Position numbers and translations under genes: made by a program. A stretch of DNA of 64,000 nucleotides from Ciborinia camelliae (taxonomy: Eukaryota > Ascomycota > Leotiomycetes > Helotiales > Sclerotiniaceae): positions 2,070,166 to 2,134,165 of the forward strand of contig JANPYM010000005.1 of NCBI GenBank assembly GCA_025890175.1, written 5' to 3'. Each line of letters starts with the position of its first letter. The first letter of the stretch is position 1. Shown one piece after another: positions 45,186 through 59,160 of this stretch. The notes beneath the pieces were generated by a model. The model saw nothing but the letters and a program-made list of their open reading frames with translations. It was not told where the DNA came from and did no database searches.

Positions 45186-46486
45186 TGTCAACCGGCAACC
45201 CTTTTTTTGTATCAACACTCCTGGTCAGCACTTCTGTTGGCGTTATCATCATAAAAGCATGGGTTTGGTTATATATAGATTTTGGAATATGAGGCACTTG
45301 GATGTCTTTGTCTGGCTTGGCGTTGGAAGATATCACTACGGCATATTTGTTTTTCTTGGGAACACAACATGATACTCTCTGTACTCCGTACCTACTCTTA
45401 TTTGTATTTTAGCACATCGCACGTAGCATATAGCATAGTGCATACCTAGTGCATAGGCTCTAGTCTTTGAAAAACAACGAAACGGCATGTTTCTTTTTCA
45501 CAACTTTCCTTGGAGAACTGAATAATGATCGTATAATGAATGATAATGATATGATATTGCTTAGTGTTAGTCAGCTTGAGGTTGCTTTTTTCTTCTTTCT
45601 TTTACCTATTAGATTCCTTCATGACGGGTTTCAAGGCAGTAATGATCACGTAGGCTAGGTACACGTAAGGATAAATGCCTCCTACCTACCTACCTAGGTA
45701 CCGGTACATTTCCCTTTTCCATAAATACCCAATCTCCGTGTTACTGTATTCACACATCCATTATTCTCTACAATGAATCAATTCTCTTGAAAAGAAGATT
45801 GATTAATTGATTAATTGATTGACTATCTACCTACCTAGGTGCTTCTACTAGGTCCACGTGTAAAATCAAATCAATTTAAATCAAATCAAACCAATTCAAT
45901 TCTATCCTGTACTCACTCGTATCAAAATCTAAATTTACATTCCAGAATTCCCCAATTCCCCAATTCTCAGGTGCCATTCACCGCCCACTTTATTTCACCC
46001 CTGTCAACTAACCACCTAAATTAGTACCAGTAGGACCTGGCTACAGTACGGTACGGTACGGTACGGTACGGTACGGCACGGATCTCGAGGCACAAGGCTG
46101 TGTTCCCTCTTTGCCCTGCCCAACATCATACATACCAAATCCTCTATGCTGTGATTCTTTCAAATCACATTTTTGCCCCTCTCCATCAATTCCAAATTAT
46201 TTGATGAGAACAGGCTTTCTTTGTTGCTCATTACCTTCTGGGTAACTGTGAGGAACTTCAGAACTGTGGCTTTTGGGGGTTTATTTGGAGCTGGCCCAGT
46301 CGTGTGATAGAGATCACCTTCCTATCGCCTTGCCGTCATCTAAGCTTCGCGCTTCACAAAGGTACGTGTGCGATGCTATTCCCTATAAATCGTTATGAAT
46401 ACTGACAATGACTAGTGAACAGAATCTCTCTTTTATACCCAAATCCTTAAGCTCAATAGTCAATCTCAAGTATAACGATTTGCAGG
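45186..46486. other. Intergenic region upstream of BLM10
   Basis: No gene. CCTAGG palindromes lie at 45680-45702 and 45828-45842. A (gtacg)n repeat is at 46046-46076. tgattaattgattaattgattgac repeats lie at 45798-45825. The BLM10 leader may contain an intron, since tgcag directly precedes the start region (46481-46485). Confidence 0.5.
46046..46076. repeat. (GTACG)n pentanucleotide repeat
   Basis: About six copies of gtacg, the last with one substitution; upstream of BLM10. Confidence 0.9.
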
Positions 46487-49400
46487 ATGGAGGAAGCGTT
46501 CGCAAATGGCAAAAGCCATGCGCAATACCTCCAGAATATGCTCCAAGGGGGTTCAAGCGATACAATATCGCGTGCAACTTCACCAGGTCTCGAATTTGGG
46601 GCCAACGGGGTCGATACCGATAGGGAGAAACGATACAGACCAAGAACATTTCCCTACTTCAAACTATTACCTTACAAAGTCGAGGAGGAGACGGAGCGCA
46701 ATGTGGCGCTCGCAGAAATCACTAAACAGCTTTACATCGCTCTCAAGGCGGAAGATATTGCACCTGGTGCTGTACATTGGACAAGAGAGCTTAGAGCATG
46801 GCTGAGTCTCAAATTCGACATTACTCGAGTGCTGCGTGTGAAGCTTGTAAAGCTGTATTACATGCTTTCATTAGCTCCAGGTCTAGATTTAAGTAACGGA
46901 GAGCGATTTGAGAGCATGTTTCGGTTCCTTTTGACAAGGTAGGCCAAACGCTCTTCATTATTATGCGCAGCTAATGATCAACTAGGAAAAAGCATCATCT
47001 CAAACCCGGAGCGGATCTTGTACTTGATTGGCGACCACTTTGGAGAGAAATCAAAGGCCTCGTTCTTCCTCACGAAATGGCGGCGCATCAAGGCAGTCGA
47101 AAGCGAAGCCACAAGAATGTTTCGAGCCTTGCGGCTTATGCATCGCAGTTCTTCGATCCTCGTGAAAGAAAAGCTATGTTCGAGGAAATTTTACCATACT
47201 TTAGCACCTCAGATTGTTCATATGCATTCATTTCCCTTGGAGCTCTGAATATGATGATGCCAACTCAGCCATTATCAAACGAACCGGGCTTACTTCAACA
47301 GCCTCAAGATTATCTGCCTACCCTGTTCCATCTTTGGTCACTTGTCAACCGCTCTAAGGTCTTAGACGTAACATTTCTAGATATGTTTTCGAGACTTGCC
47401 CGAGATTCTGTGACTAATGAACACGTCGAGTTTTCTGATCAAGGTATATTTACAAAGGAACAATCAGATCTCATATTTACGGCAATATTGAGATTGACAG
47501 AGATACCTGTTGGGCAAGCTACCACCCCATATAGTCCAATGGTTGACATGGCTTCCGGCGTTGGCGTGTATCTTGAAACAGACAAAAAACGAACACCAGT
47601 TGGATATACGATTGCACGATGGATAGTTATGTCTCTTTCGCCATTGACTCTCAACAGCGAAAGTTCAATTTTGTCAAATCTCGAGGGGTTGATACAGTCC
47701 ATCGATACCTTCTTTCACCCGTCGAATAATGGGAACTGGGCAGATATACTAGCACAAACTGTCTTCCATCTTGTTGATTTCTTCCTATTGCGCTGGAACA
47801 GGGAACAGAGTGGTGAAATGGAAACACCACCCGAGCGACGTATCACTCCTGAATTAAAAAAAAGATTTGTCCTTATCCTTAAAGATGTGGTTTTTATGGG
47901 AATCTTTTCGAAAAGATCCAAAATACTCAATTACTATTTTATTTCACTTCAAGGACTAGCAAATCTGGAACCAAATTTAATCTTGCCGGGGGCATTGCAG
48001 CGGTTTTACCCTTCTCTTCAAGGCTTGGTCGAAGTCCATCGAACTTCTTCATCCCTTTGCAGTCTTCAAATGCTCGCTAATGTCATGTCAAAACATAAGG
48101 GCTACCGTTGTCACATTACAGCCTTGCTAGCTCTAGCTTTACCTGGTATTGATGCGAACGATTTGTCCAAAACCCAATACACCCTGAACTTCATACAGGC
48201 TGTAGCGTATAGTATACCATTTACGGATCTTACGAAAAACCACGATGGTATCCATGACACATCCCTTGCCATTCAGTGGGTACAAGGTGAGATGGAACGA
48301 CTTGAACGAGATGGCCCAAACGTAGAGATCGACTATGATACGGAGCTTAGTGATGAGGACGAAGCTAATATACTACGATCTTCAACTGCGGGCTTTGGCG
48401 AATTCGTCTTAGCGCTGCTCGGGAAAATATTTACTTTGTTGGAGAACTTACCTGAACAGTCCAGGATACGAACCGGAGCCCCAGAAGAGAATGTGGTCAA
48501 CGTTCTACCTAGTGCCCTTACCCCACTGTTCTGTTCTTTATCACCTGACCTCTTCGATATGGCGCTGGAGAAGATTGCAGCTTTCATTAATAGCCATGTC
48601 GTCCACCAGGCTAGGGATGCAATGGCATTTATAGTCAATTCAATCTGTAAGGCCAATCCGGAGAGAACAATAAAGCTACTGTTGCCGATGCTTGTTGTTG
48701 GTATTCGAAATGAGATCGACTGCAATGATGCTGCATCCGACAGGAACAGTGGATCTGACGTACTGCCTCGCGACCGAGCTTTAGTTTGGCATTTATCTAT
48801 GCTTAGCATGATTGTTGTTCATGTTGGAGATGCAGTTATGCCATACAAAAAAGAGCTTTTCGATGTAGCTCTTTACATGCAGGAAAAATGTCACGGTCTC
48901 CCCACAATGCATGTCTCTAATTTTATCCACCACCTTCTACTCAACCTCACAACAATCTACCCTGTTGACACAGCCCTATACGAACCAGAGGTGTTTGAGA
49001 GAGGCCTTGACGTTGGCGATTGGGGTCGCAATACCAAACCATCGGAATTGACGATAAAATGGCATGTTCCTTCCCCTGAAGAGATCAATCTCGCCGTCGA
49101 GATATTTGAGTCTCAGGTAAATACTTCAATTGAAAAGCTTACCAATTTAACCGGCAAAGCTCCCGCTGTTTCACTAAAGGGGAAGAACAAAGAGTGGTCA
49201 GATGAGGTTGAGAGGGCTCTTACGCATATCCGGTTGATGCTGTCCGGTGTTTCTGTCATGTTCGACCCCAAAGCAGCTTCTGGAAATCAAGATACAGAAC
49301 ATGATTCGGAAGGTGATATCGCCATGAATGGAGATAACCCAATGGAAGGAGACGATGATCCTTTAGCGGAGGCTTCTGAGGACGAGGAGACTAGACCTCA

Positions 49401-52400
49401 GTTTCATTACCGTGCCGGATACCTTTTGGAGAAGAATAGCCCAGCTTATGTCCGTATACACAAACTTCGCGAAGATGTTGGCCACCTATACTGTAAAATG
49501 CACGACTTTTTAGGACAGCATCAAGAAGACGACGTTTCTTGTTTTACCGCACTTTATTTGGCATACAAATCATGGATCACAGATGTTGGCAATGAGAAAT
49601 CTGCTCATACATTAGAGCGAATGAACAAAATTTACCAGTCAGAGATTCGATCTTTCAAAGTTACGGGGCTCAGAAAGGTATATCCAAGACCTCTACTGAT
49701 AAAGCGTGCTGTAAACTATCACCTGCAGCGCTCTAAACACAATGCATCGGCACGACAAAAGTCGGGACTAGATAAGCTCCTGCTACTGAATCTAGCATCA
49801 TCAGCTATCTCCCAATATGCCGAAGTTCGAGTCACAGCCCAACAAGCTATGGAATCTGCTTTGAAGAGCGTGATTGGCGGTCGGCCATTGGTTGTCCCCC
49901 AGCTACTAAGTGCTTTTAGGAAGGCTTTGGAAATAAATGACTTTGACCGGATCAAGGGTTGTCTGTATACACTACTCTTCGGTAGCCTCACGAAGACAAT
50001 CTCAAAGGATTGGCGATTTGCACCGGAACTAATTGATCTCTATATTAAATCTGGATCTGTGGATAAGCCTTCTATCCAGAAGGTAGGAAATACTGCCATG
50101 TACGGAGGGTTGATTGAATTTGGCAGAAGAATGGAGACTCTTGTTATCTTCGACCAAACCCTCATTCAAGGAATAGAACCGAAGGAAGACTGTCACTCCA
50201 TCATCAAAACCAGAAACGACTTCATTGTCGGGCGGCGTGTTAGAGTGGAAGAGAAGAAGTGGAACCTAGCTGTGGAGCTTACTGAGTTTGCCAAGACAGC
50301 ACATTGGAAACTTGCGGGACGATGCACTTTGTTCATCAATAATTTGGGTCTTCGAGTTCAAACACTTGCGCCCCCTTCTATGATTGAGCTCGCTACGTTA
50401 GGTGCCGTCACTGAACATCCTGGACTTCGAGCTGCCCATACTGAACTCATGACTCGCATTCTGAATCATGTTGAAACTCGTGCCATCTATGGCCACAGTT
50501 TCGAGAAGTATATTCGTGAAGAGGAGTTCCAGCCCAATAAGCTCGAGATTCACGTGGATAGTAAAGATCCTAAATGGACGAAGAAATTCTTGGACTCATT
50601 CGCAGATCCTGGGCAACCAGAATATCATCTGGATCGCGATTGGCCCGGATGGCTTGTGTGGGGCAAGAGCTTTAATGCTATGCGAGCAAATCCTATAGAG
50701 TTCACGGACTTCGATGATCTAGAAACTTCTACAAGAAAGCACATTGGCTCTCTCTTGACATTGGACTGGTATCAAAAGTTCTTCATGTACATGAAGCAAG
50801 AACCAAGAGACACCTCTGCAGATCGATTTCGAGTGCAAAATACAACCTTACTCGTACAAACCTTTGAGCTGATGCATTCTGGACTCACATCAGCTACTTT
50901 TGCTGATATCAAAGAAGAGGTCAAAAAGGTTTTCGAAGATGGTAGTGACAAACATCAGCATCGTGCAACTGCCGAGATCATAGCTGGTCTTATGCTTTCT
51001 ACATATGACTTCCCGAATGAGAAACGTGATGAGATCTGGGGATTCTGCCTACCCATTATTCTGAATGTCTTCTCTGATGGATTGACCCCAGAAAACTTGA
51101 CCTACTGGGTCACTGGTCTTCATATGGTTATTGGCGGAAGAGATCCAAGATCTTCAAGAGAGCTCTTTGATTTTCTCGTATCATTCCGATTAGATGTCAC
51201 CTCTAACGCAGCTTTCAAGGATAGTTCCAAGATTCAACTCTTAGATGTTGCTATCTCTGATGCTGGATGGCATTTCCGCAACGACGAGCCCATCTTACGA
51301 GATTTTCTTGATCACATCGACCACCCATATAAAGCTGTGAGAGAAGCCATTGGCCGTGCGATTGCTACTATCTATCGTATGAGGTACTATGAGGCATTCA
51401 AAGATGTGGATACCCTTCTCAAGACGAACAGGACAACATCTTCTATTGGTATCAAGCCTTATATACCCACAGAAGATTTCTCTTCGACCATTAAAGAAGT
51501 CTTTAATCGACTAGAAGTCTGGCGTTCCCAACGAGCTCCGGGTGAGCAAACTCCAACCTCGTATACTAATGGTAGCAAGACCGTATTGCTATGGCTCGAT
51601 TCCACTCTACAATCTTATGAGTGTACCCAACTCATACATTTCTTCCCGGATGTGTTCATGGAGCAATTACTACACATGATGGACGTCAAAGAAGACCCAG
51701 AACTTCAACGTCTCGCTTATCACGTCTATCGACACCTTCCCAATATCCCTTTCCGTGCTGGTGAAGATGGCGAGTTCATCTCAGCTCTCATCCGTATCGG
51801 TAAGATATCCACATCATGGCATCAACGCTTACGAACCTTAATCAACATGCAAGTGATATATTTCCGCCGTATATTCCTCATCCGTCCCACAGAACAGCAA
51901 GCCCTTTTCTCCGCCGTCGCCGAAATGCTTGAAGATCCACAACTTGAAGTCCGACTCGGTGCATCTACTACCCTTGCTGGAATGATTCGATGTTCCCCCA
52001 TCATTCTTCGCAACAATATACTATCCACACTACGCATCAAATTTACACAAGCTCTTAAGAAAAATCCTATGCCCAAGAAAGCCCCAGGTGTAAGCACACC
52101 AGTAAACTCAAATGCTCAGATCATCAGAAGACACGCGGCTGTTCTCGGATTAGGCGCTTTGGTCAATGCATTCCCATATGCAACACCACCACCCGAATGG
52201 ATGCCAGAGGTCTTGGCTACATTAGCAAGCAGAGCTGCAAATGATGCTGGTGCAATTGGCAAGACTGTCAAGAGTGTTTTAGCCGATTTTAAGAAAACAC
52301 GCCAGGATACTTGGGTTACGGATCAAAAGGTATGCTTTTTGTCTCTCTTTCAACTTCTAAATTTGCCCATTTATTTTCGAAGGGGGCATCTAACTAACCA

Positions 52401-52473
52401 TTCATAATAGTATTTCACACCCGAGCAATTAGAAGATCTTGAAGGCGTACTCTGGAAATCTTACTTTGCATAA
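46487..52473 (+). CDS. BLM10: Proteasome activator BLM10/PA200
   Basis: Exons 46487..46938, 46986..52329, 52411..52473 (introns 47 and 81 nt); 1952 aa. Starts MEEAFANGKSHAQYLQNMLQ. Early family blocks are RTFPYFKLLPYKVEEETERN and LRAWLSLKFDITRVLRVKLVKLYY. About 30 HEAT-like helical repeats follow, with an acidic loop (GDIAMNGDNPMEGDDDPLAEASEDEE, about 930-960), and C-terminal ARRHAAVLGLGALVNAFPYATPPPEW-type sequence. Known role: a single-chain activator that caps the 20S proteasome, stimulating degradation of unfolded and acetylated proteins and aiding core assembly. The last exon encodes YFTPEQLEDLEGVLWKSYFA. The C-terminal tripeptide is YFA, so the penultimate residue is Phe rather than the Tyr of the HbYX gate-opening motif. 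Read-through of the last intron would destroy the conserved end. Confidence 0.96.
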
Positions 52474-54895
52474 GACATACGATATGATAACAACGCGATA
52501 CCAGGATTTAGTTTTAATGATCACTTTCGGAGAGCATGGGCTCTGATATTATGGATAGGAGTTCTTTTTTACGCCCTCTACTCAATTGCATTGTTGATAA
52601 ATACTCCTTGAAGCATGTTCTCAATCCTAGCTGTTACGGAACAAGAAGGTTTACATGGTATGAATCGAATTTTCTCGCTAGTCTTGGTCGGGACCAAGAT
52701 TTCGAAATGGGGTGTGAACATGTCAACAATTTGAGGATGGGAATGACGTATCAGTGCGCGGGAAGGAATGCAATGGCGTGGGAATATGATGAATGGATAA
52801 ATGGGACGCGTTGAAATGCATTGGTGCTTCAGTGAGCTAGTGAGCATCTGAAGTTAAACGTCAAAATTGCATAGGTAGCATTAGGTGGTATAGGTACCTA
52901 GGTAGAGATAGCGTAGAGTTTCGGGAATACAACATAAGTGTGTATGAATTCATTCGAATGCGGATATGCGCAATCGTGAGTGAAGTTTGGTTTGTATGAT
53001 TGATTGATAAAATTATTTCGAATGGCACTAATGTAGAGTTAGCAGTTCAGTACAACCCAACCCTATTTACGGATTAAAAAGGCTTACATGACCGAGACAT
53101 ATGTAATACCTAGGTACCTACCTAGGTATGCAATATGCAATATGCAATCCTAACCAACATTTTGCCGCGTCCCTCTGTAAATCAAAATCTCAATTAATGA
53201 ATAGTAACCAAGCACGAGTATCCAGTACGTACCGTACCTACCTACCCACCGAACCAGCATAATCCCAAAAACTCATCTCTCCCTGACCTCCGCTCCTCCC
53301 GTCCAGTTATCCATTTCTCCATTTCTCCAGTTATCCGATTTCTCGCTACATACCTACCTACCCAGGTACTGTATTACTGTATGACTGTATTAGGTACTGT
53401 ATGTAGGTACCCCGATTACATTACCCCAGACAGATGGAGCGAACCCCAGACCAGCCCAGCGGCCAGCCAGCCAGCCACCCGATTTTTTGGAAGCCAAGAC
53501 CTAGACCCGGTCCCAGACCCAGACCCAGACCCAGACCCAGATCAAGACCGGGGGACCTCCATCTTAAAACTATTTATCGTCTATCTTGTTTGGGCTCGTT
53601 CGGGCTCGTTCGTGGTTAACTTCTCTCTCTCCTCCTTGTTAATATCTTTCGTTCGTTCATTAGGTAGGTGAGTAGGTGGGTTGGTAGGTACCTGTGAATC
53701 TTCCATCTTCCATCTACCATGTACGTTTGTATGTATTGTATTCAAAATACCAAATCTCAAACATCAAATCTCGAAATTGAGGCCCAAATAAAGAGTCCCC
53801 CGAGGTCAAAAATTAAAAGATGGAAAAGAAAGTCGTCGCCCCATTCAAGCCATCTAGTCCGTTCTCCTCTTGTACGTAAAACCCCAACCTGAAACCTCCC
53901 TCGTTTACGATACGATACGACACGATATGATATGGTATGATTTCGGCACCGAAGTCTTGGGGGAAAAAAAAGGCTTGAAAACAAAAGAATTCTTCGCATT
54001 CCCGCGCTATTCCCTGTATTTACAATGATGAGTGTAATCCGAGTTCACGGAGTACTGCACGTATGTAGTATGCTATGCTATGCTACAGTGAACCACCCAT
54101 TATTACTATATATGTACCCTTTTGCCTCCCAGCCCGCCGGCGTACTTTTTCCTTCCCGTCCCGTACCTTCCATTCCTTCCTTTGCCCCAACCCCCCCCCC
54201 CCCCCAAATCCCAACCAACCTTTTTACAGCTGTCAACTATAGTGATTGCAGCATCCAATATATAAATCCCCCGCCGTTGCACCTGATGCATCCTTCTTCG
54301 AGTTTCCGCCCGCCCATCCATCCTATAATACAATTTCCTTCCACCAAAAGTCCTTCCTGATCCCACCCAACCTCCAATGTTCAGGAGCCCTAAAGCCAAT
54401 ATTCCATCCTGGCCCCAGGCGCGAGATCCAAAATCAACCTGGGTATACCGGCCCGAAGAAATGATTCGCAAAGCTGCGATGATAAAAAGTTTGTGGACAA
54501 ATGATGATAGAAGACCAATCGATAAAAAGGGAAATATGGTGATGAAGTTGCCCAAATGGATATATGCAAAATCCATGCATGCCTGTCGCCTAGCGCCGCC
54601 TCGAAGATGCCCGGTTTTTTTGATACCAAGTCCTGCTACATGCAACCATTCAGAACCAGAAAATGACGTAAAAAAAGTTTCAAGATGTATACAGCCAGTT
54701 CCTCGAAACAAAAAAAAACAAAAAAAATCGGACCATGATTAGCGTCCCCTGATAAAACAAACCCGAATATGGCTATATGCAAGGAAATGGATCAAAAAGA
54801 TAAATTGGGTATATGTCAAGGATGCGACATCCTTTTAGAAGACGAGGTTCAGCCATAGCGCATTGCTCACCCAGCAAGAGTGGAATGCTTTGCAA
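52474..54895. other. 2.4-kb intergenic region rich in simple repeats
   Basis: 3' flanks of BLM10 (+) and the velvet gene (-). It has TACCTAGGTACCTACCTAGGTA palindromes at 53107-53128, further TAGG/CCTA runs at 52890-52905, 53230-53245, 53350-53366 and 53661-53690, a (cccaga)n run at 53512-53541 and 15 consecutive Cs at 54191-54205. The open frame at 54377-54742 shows no family resemblance. No gene is supported. Confidence 0.55.
53512..53541. repeat. (CCCAGA)n hexanucleotide microsatellite
   Basis: Five near-perfect copies of cccaga. Confidence 0.9.
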
Positions 54896-56550
54896 CTACT
54901 GATAATATCCAGGTTGCGATGTTGTCACAATGTGAGCAGAGGACCGTCCTTCGTAAGGATCTCTAATGGGAACTCCAAATGGATTCTGCTCCGGAAATTG
55001 CCCTATGCCAAGACCATGTCCCGGTAGTGTGTCATAAGGGGTATCTCTCCGATAACCTGGAAACCCAGAGGCCGCGGGATTCCTCCCAAAGTTCGATGGC
55101 GGTAGCATACCGGTGAGGCCCCCTTGTGAAATGTGTGATCTTGGTGGATATTCCATGTCTTGGTAGTTTGTTGTCTGTCGGTGACTCATGGGATTAGGCT
55201 CTGACAATATAGGAACGGACGAATGCAGTGACCCTTGAGATTGTGGGTGATAGTATGTGGGAGATGGTCTCTGGCTACTCATCTCGAATTGTAAGGATCT
55301 GGGTTGAGGCGAGTCATGTATGTGGGTATTCGAGAGTTGATTTGAAAAGAACTGATCTCGAACTGGTGTAGTCATCTCTTGGGGAGAATGTGCATAATTC
55401 GAGGAGTTGTAGTCATTATAACTCTGCAAAGGGTGCTGGCTTGGAATTTGATGGCCAGAAAAAGAAGGTTGTTGTTGCTGATGCTGTACATTAGTGTATC
55501 CTCTTTGCCATTGAAGTGACTCGGCGGAGGTTTGTTGATTGAAATTTGGACTTTGCGACTGGGTATTAGTCCTTACACGCTTTAACCGACGCTCTTCCGG
55601 CGATGAAGATTCCTGAGAATAGCCCGAGTATCTGTCCTGCATGCGTGTAGCTTGATTGAGTGCTTGTTGCTGTTCTTCGCCGAATTTGCTCGTCTCGGGA
55701 GATTCCGGCTCTTCCTCCGTCTCCTGAACACGAGCGCGATACTTCTTAGGCTCGTAGTCATCAAATGCAGGACCACGCTTTCTGAGTAACGCCCGAGGCT
55801 CCTTGCGTACCCTCAGTTTGAGGCCCTGCTCCTGGAACTTTTTCGTCATGGAGGTGGATTCCATCATTCCTGGAAAGGCTTTCGACGAATATACAGTGAA
55901 TTGATCGGAAGAGGTAGATCCCAACCAAGCAACCTCGTCGTCGCGTTGCTCGTAAAGGTCGAACTGCAGTATGAAGATCCCTTCAATCTTGGCAGATAAA
56001 TCACCAAATACAAAATATGCTCCCCAGTCGTCAGTCTCCGGATCTTTGAGGCGATGGGAAGATGACACAGTAGTGCCTGCCAGTGAAGCTCCATGAGATG
56101 CCCCAGTTTGCATATCTGTGACCTGCATGAGACGGCTCATCATAAAGAAATGTGGATCTATAAGAGTTAGTAAATGAAAGACGAACTATAGGGATTGACT
56201 TCATACTTATAACATAGCGCTCATAACGGTCGATCGCGTGGGGAATTATAAGCTGGATGACGGGCGGAGGGTCGACTGCTCGACGGTCTGCCGAAGAATT
56301 AGATTTCTACCTCTCAAGGTGACTGTAAGATCAGCTTACCTTTTTCTTTACCCATATTGACTCTCGCATAGCGAGGTTGTTGTCTTATTATGAGCTTGCA
56401 GTCTTGGCTTTATCATGACACGTTAGTTATCGTCTTGACGAAAAGAAAGCTAAAAAAGAACTTGGAGAAAATTTTGGGGGAATACCTCTGTAGTCCTGGA
56501 ATCTGGAGAGATTGCGCCTGCGCGAAGTCGTGCGATGGTTGAGTATTCAT
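54896..56550 (-). CDS. Velvet-domain transcription regulator, VosA-like
   Basis: Minus-strand exons 56550..56486, 56407..56340, 56287..56207, 56157..54896 (introns 78, 52, 49 nt, phases 2/1/1); 491 aa. The velvet domain (about 22-200) is assembled across all four exons: CKLIIRQQPRYARVNMGKEK, then RRAVDPPPVIQLIIP, NPHFFMMSRLMQVTD, HRLKDPETDDWGAYFVFGDLS, FTVYSSKAFPGMMEST and LRVRKEPRALLRKRG. The C-terminal half is Gln/Ser/Pro-rich with a basic RRLKRVRT stretch, a likely nuclear signal. Velvet proteins bind DNA through an NF-kB-like fold, and as homo- or heterodimers (VosA-VelB, VelB-VeA-LaeA) they couple development, spore maturation and secondary metabolism. An N-terminal velvet domain plus a long C-terminal activation-like tail fits VosA better than VelB or VelC; subfamily confidence is moderate. 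The unusual DRYERYVINP loop replaces part of the domain. Confidence 0.88.
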
Positions 56551-59094
56551 GCTAATGATTATGAATTATTATATCTATACTCGATATCTTTTTATTCTTC
56601 AATTTCCTTGTTTTCTCTGGTGTTGTGCTTGTGGCACAGGCGATTCGAATCGATAGTTCGAGTATTGTGGGACTAAGAAATAACCAGAAATGGAGTGAAG
56701 AATGGAGGAGGTAGGAGAGATGTTCTTCTATGTCTGTGGTCTCGTTATTTTCTGTTTCGTTGTGCTTGCGATACAGGTAGGTTTGACTGGCGTTCGCGAG
56801 TTCGAGTTTGAGTTCTTATACCTAACAGAAAGAGAAGTAATTGGCAAGAAACCCGAGAACTATGGATTAGAATAGAAAGGTCCCTTGGTACTGTTGCTTT
56901 CTATTGTCTCGTCGTTGCGATGTAGGTGAGTGTGGATGATTTTGGAGAGTTTGTGGAAGGGTTTAGGTAGAGTTATGAACCAGAAAGTACTGGTAGTGGA
57001 TGGAAGAAGATCAGGAAGCATAAGTTCTAGATTTTCGAGAGTGTTCGAAACGATGTATCGCTGCAGTATTAATAGTCATAGGACTAAGAAACCTTAATGG
57101 AGCTTAGGTTAGGTCCCTTAAAATAGTGTCGTCTAAGATGGTGCTCCACTTCTCGAACTTTCGGGTTTATGATGTATGCCGGGAAAATGTAATGCCTGTC
57201 GAGATGTATGGGCGCGAAGGAATATCGTTCAAAGATGAGAGAAAACAGTTTGCTATGTTTAAGAGACAGTGAAAGTTCCGAGTTTGATATACTGATGATC
57301 TTGCAATGGCCCTGATATCGAGGAAATTCCTGAAATAACAGATGCGGAAAGCAATTAGATAGAGGTCTCAACTGTGACGACGATGACGATTGTGAAGATC
57401 TTGGCGAAGAGACCGTGGATGTAGAGTTATCCAAACTGTTTGATTCTTCGATTCGGGCAAACTCGTAGGTAGACAAGGTAAGAGATTCAACGGTCGTGTA
57501 TTGAAGAAGTGAAAACTGACAATATGCGACTGATGTAAAAGACTGGGTGAGTAAGAGTTTAAGAAATTCCGATTGGTGCTTTACGAGCAGCGATGCTCGT
57601 TACTCGACTGGGGCAAAATAACGGCGCGGATAAGAAACGCAGGGACAAGACGATTCCCTTTCTGGTGCTCGTTGACCAACCAAAGTGATCGAGTGATTGA
57701 ATCGAGTAACGTCTTGAAGTTCTCTTTCAAGTAAGTACTATATACCTTACTGTATGTAGATTTGAGCGGGTATGAAGACCTTATATATGAGGTTGTGATG
57801 CAAATGATATCTCCAAGTCCTCGTCGTCGAGGAGGCAAAGATGTACTGATGTATTGTGTTGCATTAAAGTTGATTGTGCAAGAACAGAACAGAACAGATC
57901 AAAACAAAACTGCAAGAGCTGAAATCTAATTGGGATTTATCTTTGTATGTACTGTATAAGGATACTTTTTTTCGAGGAAGTAGTCCGTGTGGTGCTGGTT
58001 GTAGATGCAAATGTTCCGATGAGGCAGTTGCGAGAAAGCTAGCGATGCCAAATTTGTGTGTCTGTGTCGCCCTTCCCCAACTTTGAGAGTTCTTGATGAT
58101 CTCTCAAGTGCAAGTGCTATGGTTTCCTTCAACCCAAATAGTAAATCTCTAGTACACTTCGGGGAATCGAGGATAGACAGAAAGAATCCCAATTAATGTC
58201 GAGTTAACTGAAAAGTATCGTTGTGGGTTTCAAGGTTACCAAATAGGTACCAAATAGGTTAAGGGATCACGTTTATTGGTTGAAAATGTTGGAAGAATCC
58301 GATGTTGAAGATATAGATAGATAGGTAGGTAGGTAGATAGATATGTATGTATGTAGGTGACTAACTTGGAAGTTGATGATCTAGCGAAGAAGGAGAATAA
58401 AAGATGGGATGAGACGAATTAGGTTGTGAGAATATGGGTGTACTCCGTAGGTGGTTAACTTAAGTGGGAGGGAGATTTGGAGATTTGGAGACGAGATATG
58501 CGTTTAAGTTGCCCCGTTGCCGAACTTTAGATTTAATTCGATGAAGCACTTGAATTTCCTCGCCTCGTTCACTGATAACCAGTTAAGATGACAAGGCCCC
58601 AGGTCCCTCTAGAATCATTCTACTTGTAAGTTGTAAGTATAATTTTTTTTAAGAGATAGACATTGGATTGGTCAAGCACTTCAGGCCTGTCATTCTTTTT
58701 TACATACCCATGCTTAGCACCTTCCCCCCTTCTCCCTTCTCCCTTCTCCTTCTCCCACTCCCTCTCCTTCTCCCTCTCCCCTCTCCCCTTTCCCCCTTCC
58801 CCCCACCGGATACTATACTTTCAACGTTTTTGAGATGAGTGATCGAAGGAAGCCCCATTCCCGTACGGTACTTCAAACTAAGCGTCCAAGGTCCAAGTTC
58901 ATATGTATAGGTGGATCGTCTCATCGCTAGACCATCGTGGACGTTTCCAATTCCAAGATTCTTCGTTTGTGAATTGACAGAATATGTGGGTACGTAAGGT
59001 TACTAGGTAAGATATGGATCGTTTATTAGTATTTCAAGGTTTCATTGCTGGTTGATAAACTAGTTAAAGGCCGCACAGTCCATATCTATAAAGT

Positions 59095-59160
59095 ATATAT
59101 ATACCTACCTTATATATAGGTACCTATATATATATCCCTATATAGGTATTTATATATATG
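59095..59160. repeat. TA-rich palindromic stretch
   Basis: Interleaved TATATA runs and CCTATATAGG / TAGGTACCTA palindromes, capable of several cruciform registers. Confidence 0.65.

Noticed and set aside
54377..54742. 121-codon open frame (MFRSPKANIPSWPQ start)
   Set aside because: No recognisable domain, and it ends in a poly-Lys run from A-rich DNA; not enough support for a gene.
57084..57476. 130-codon minus-strand open frame upstream of the velvet gene
   Set aside because: Begins with TTG, no ATG, Ser-rich low-complexity start and no recognisable domain; probably leader or promoter DNA.
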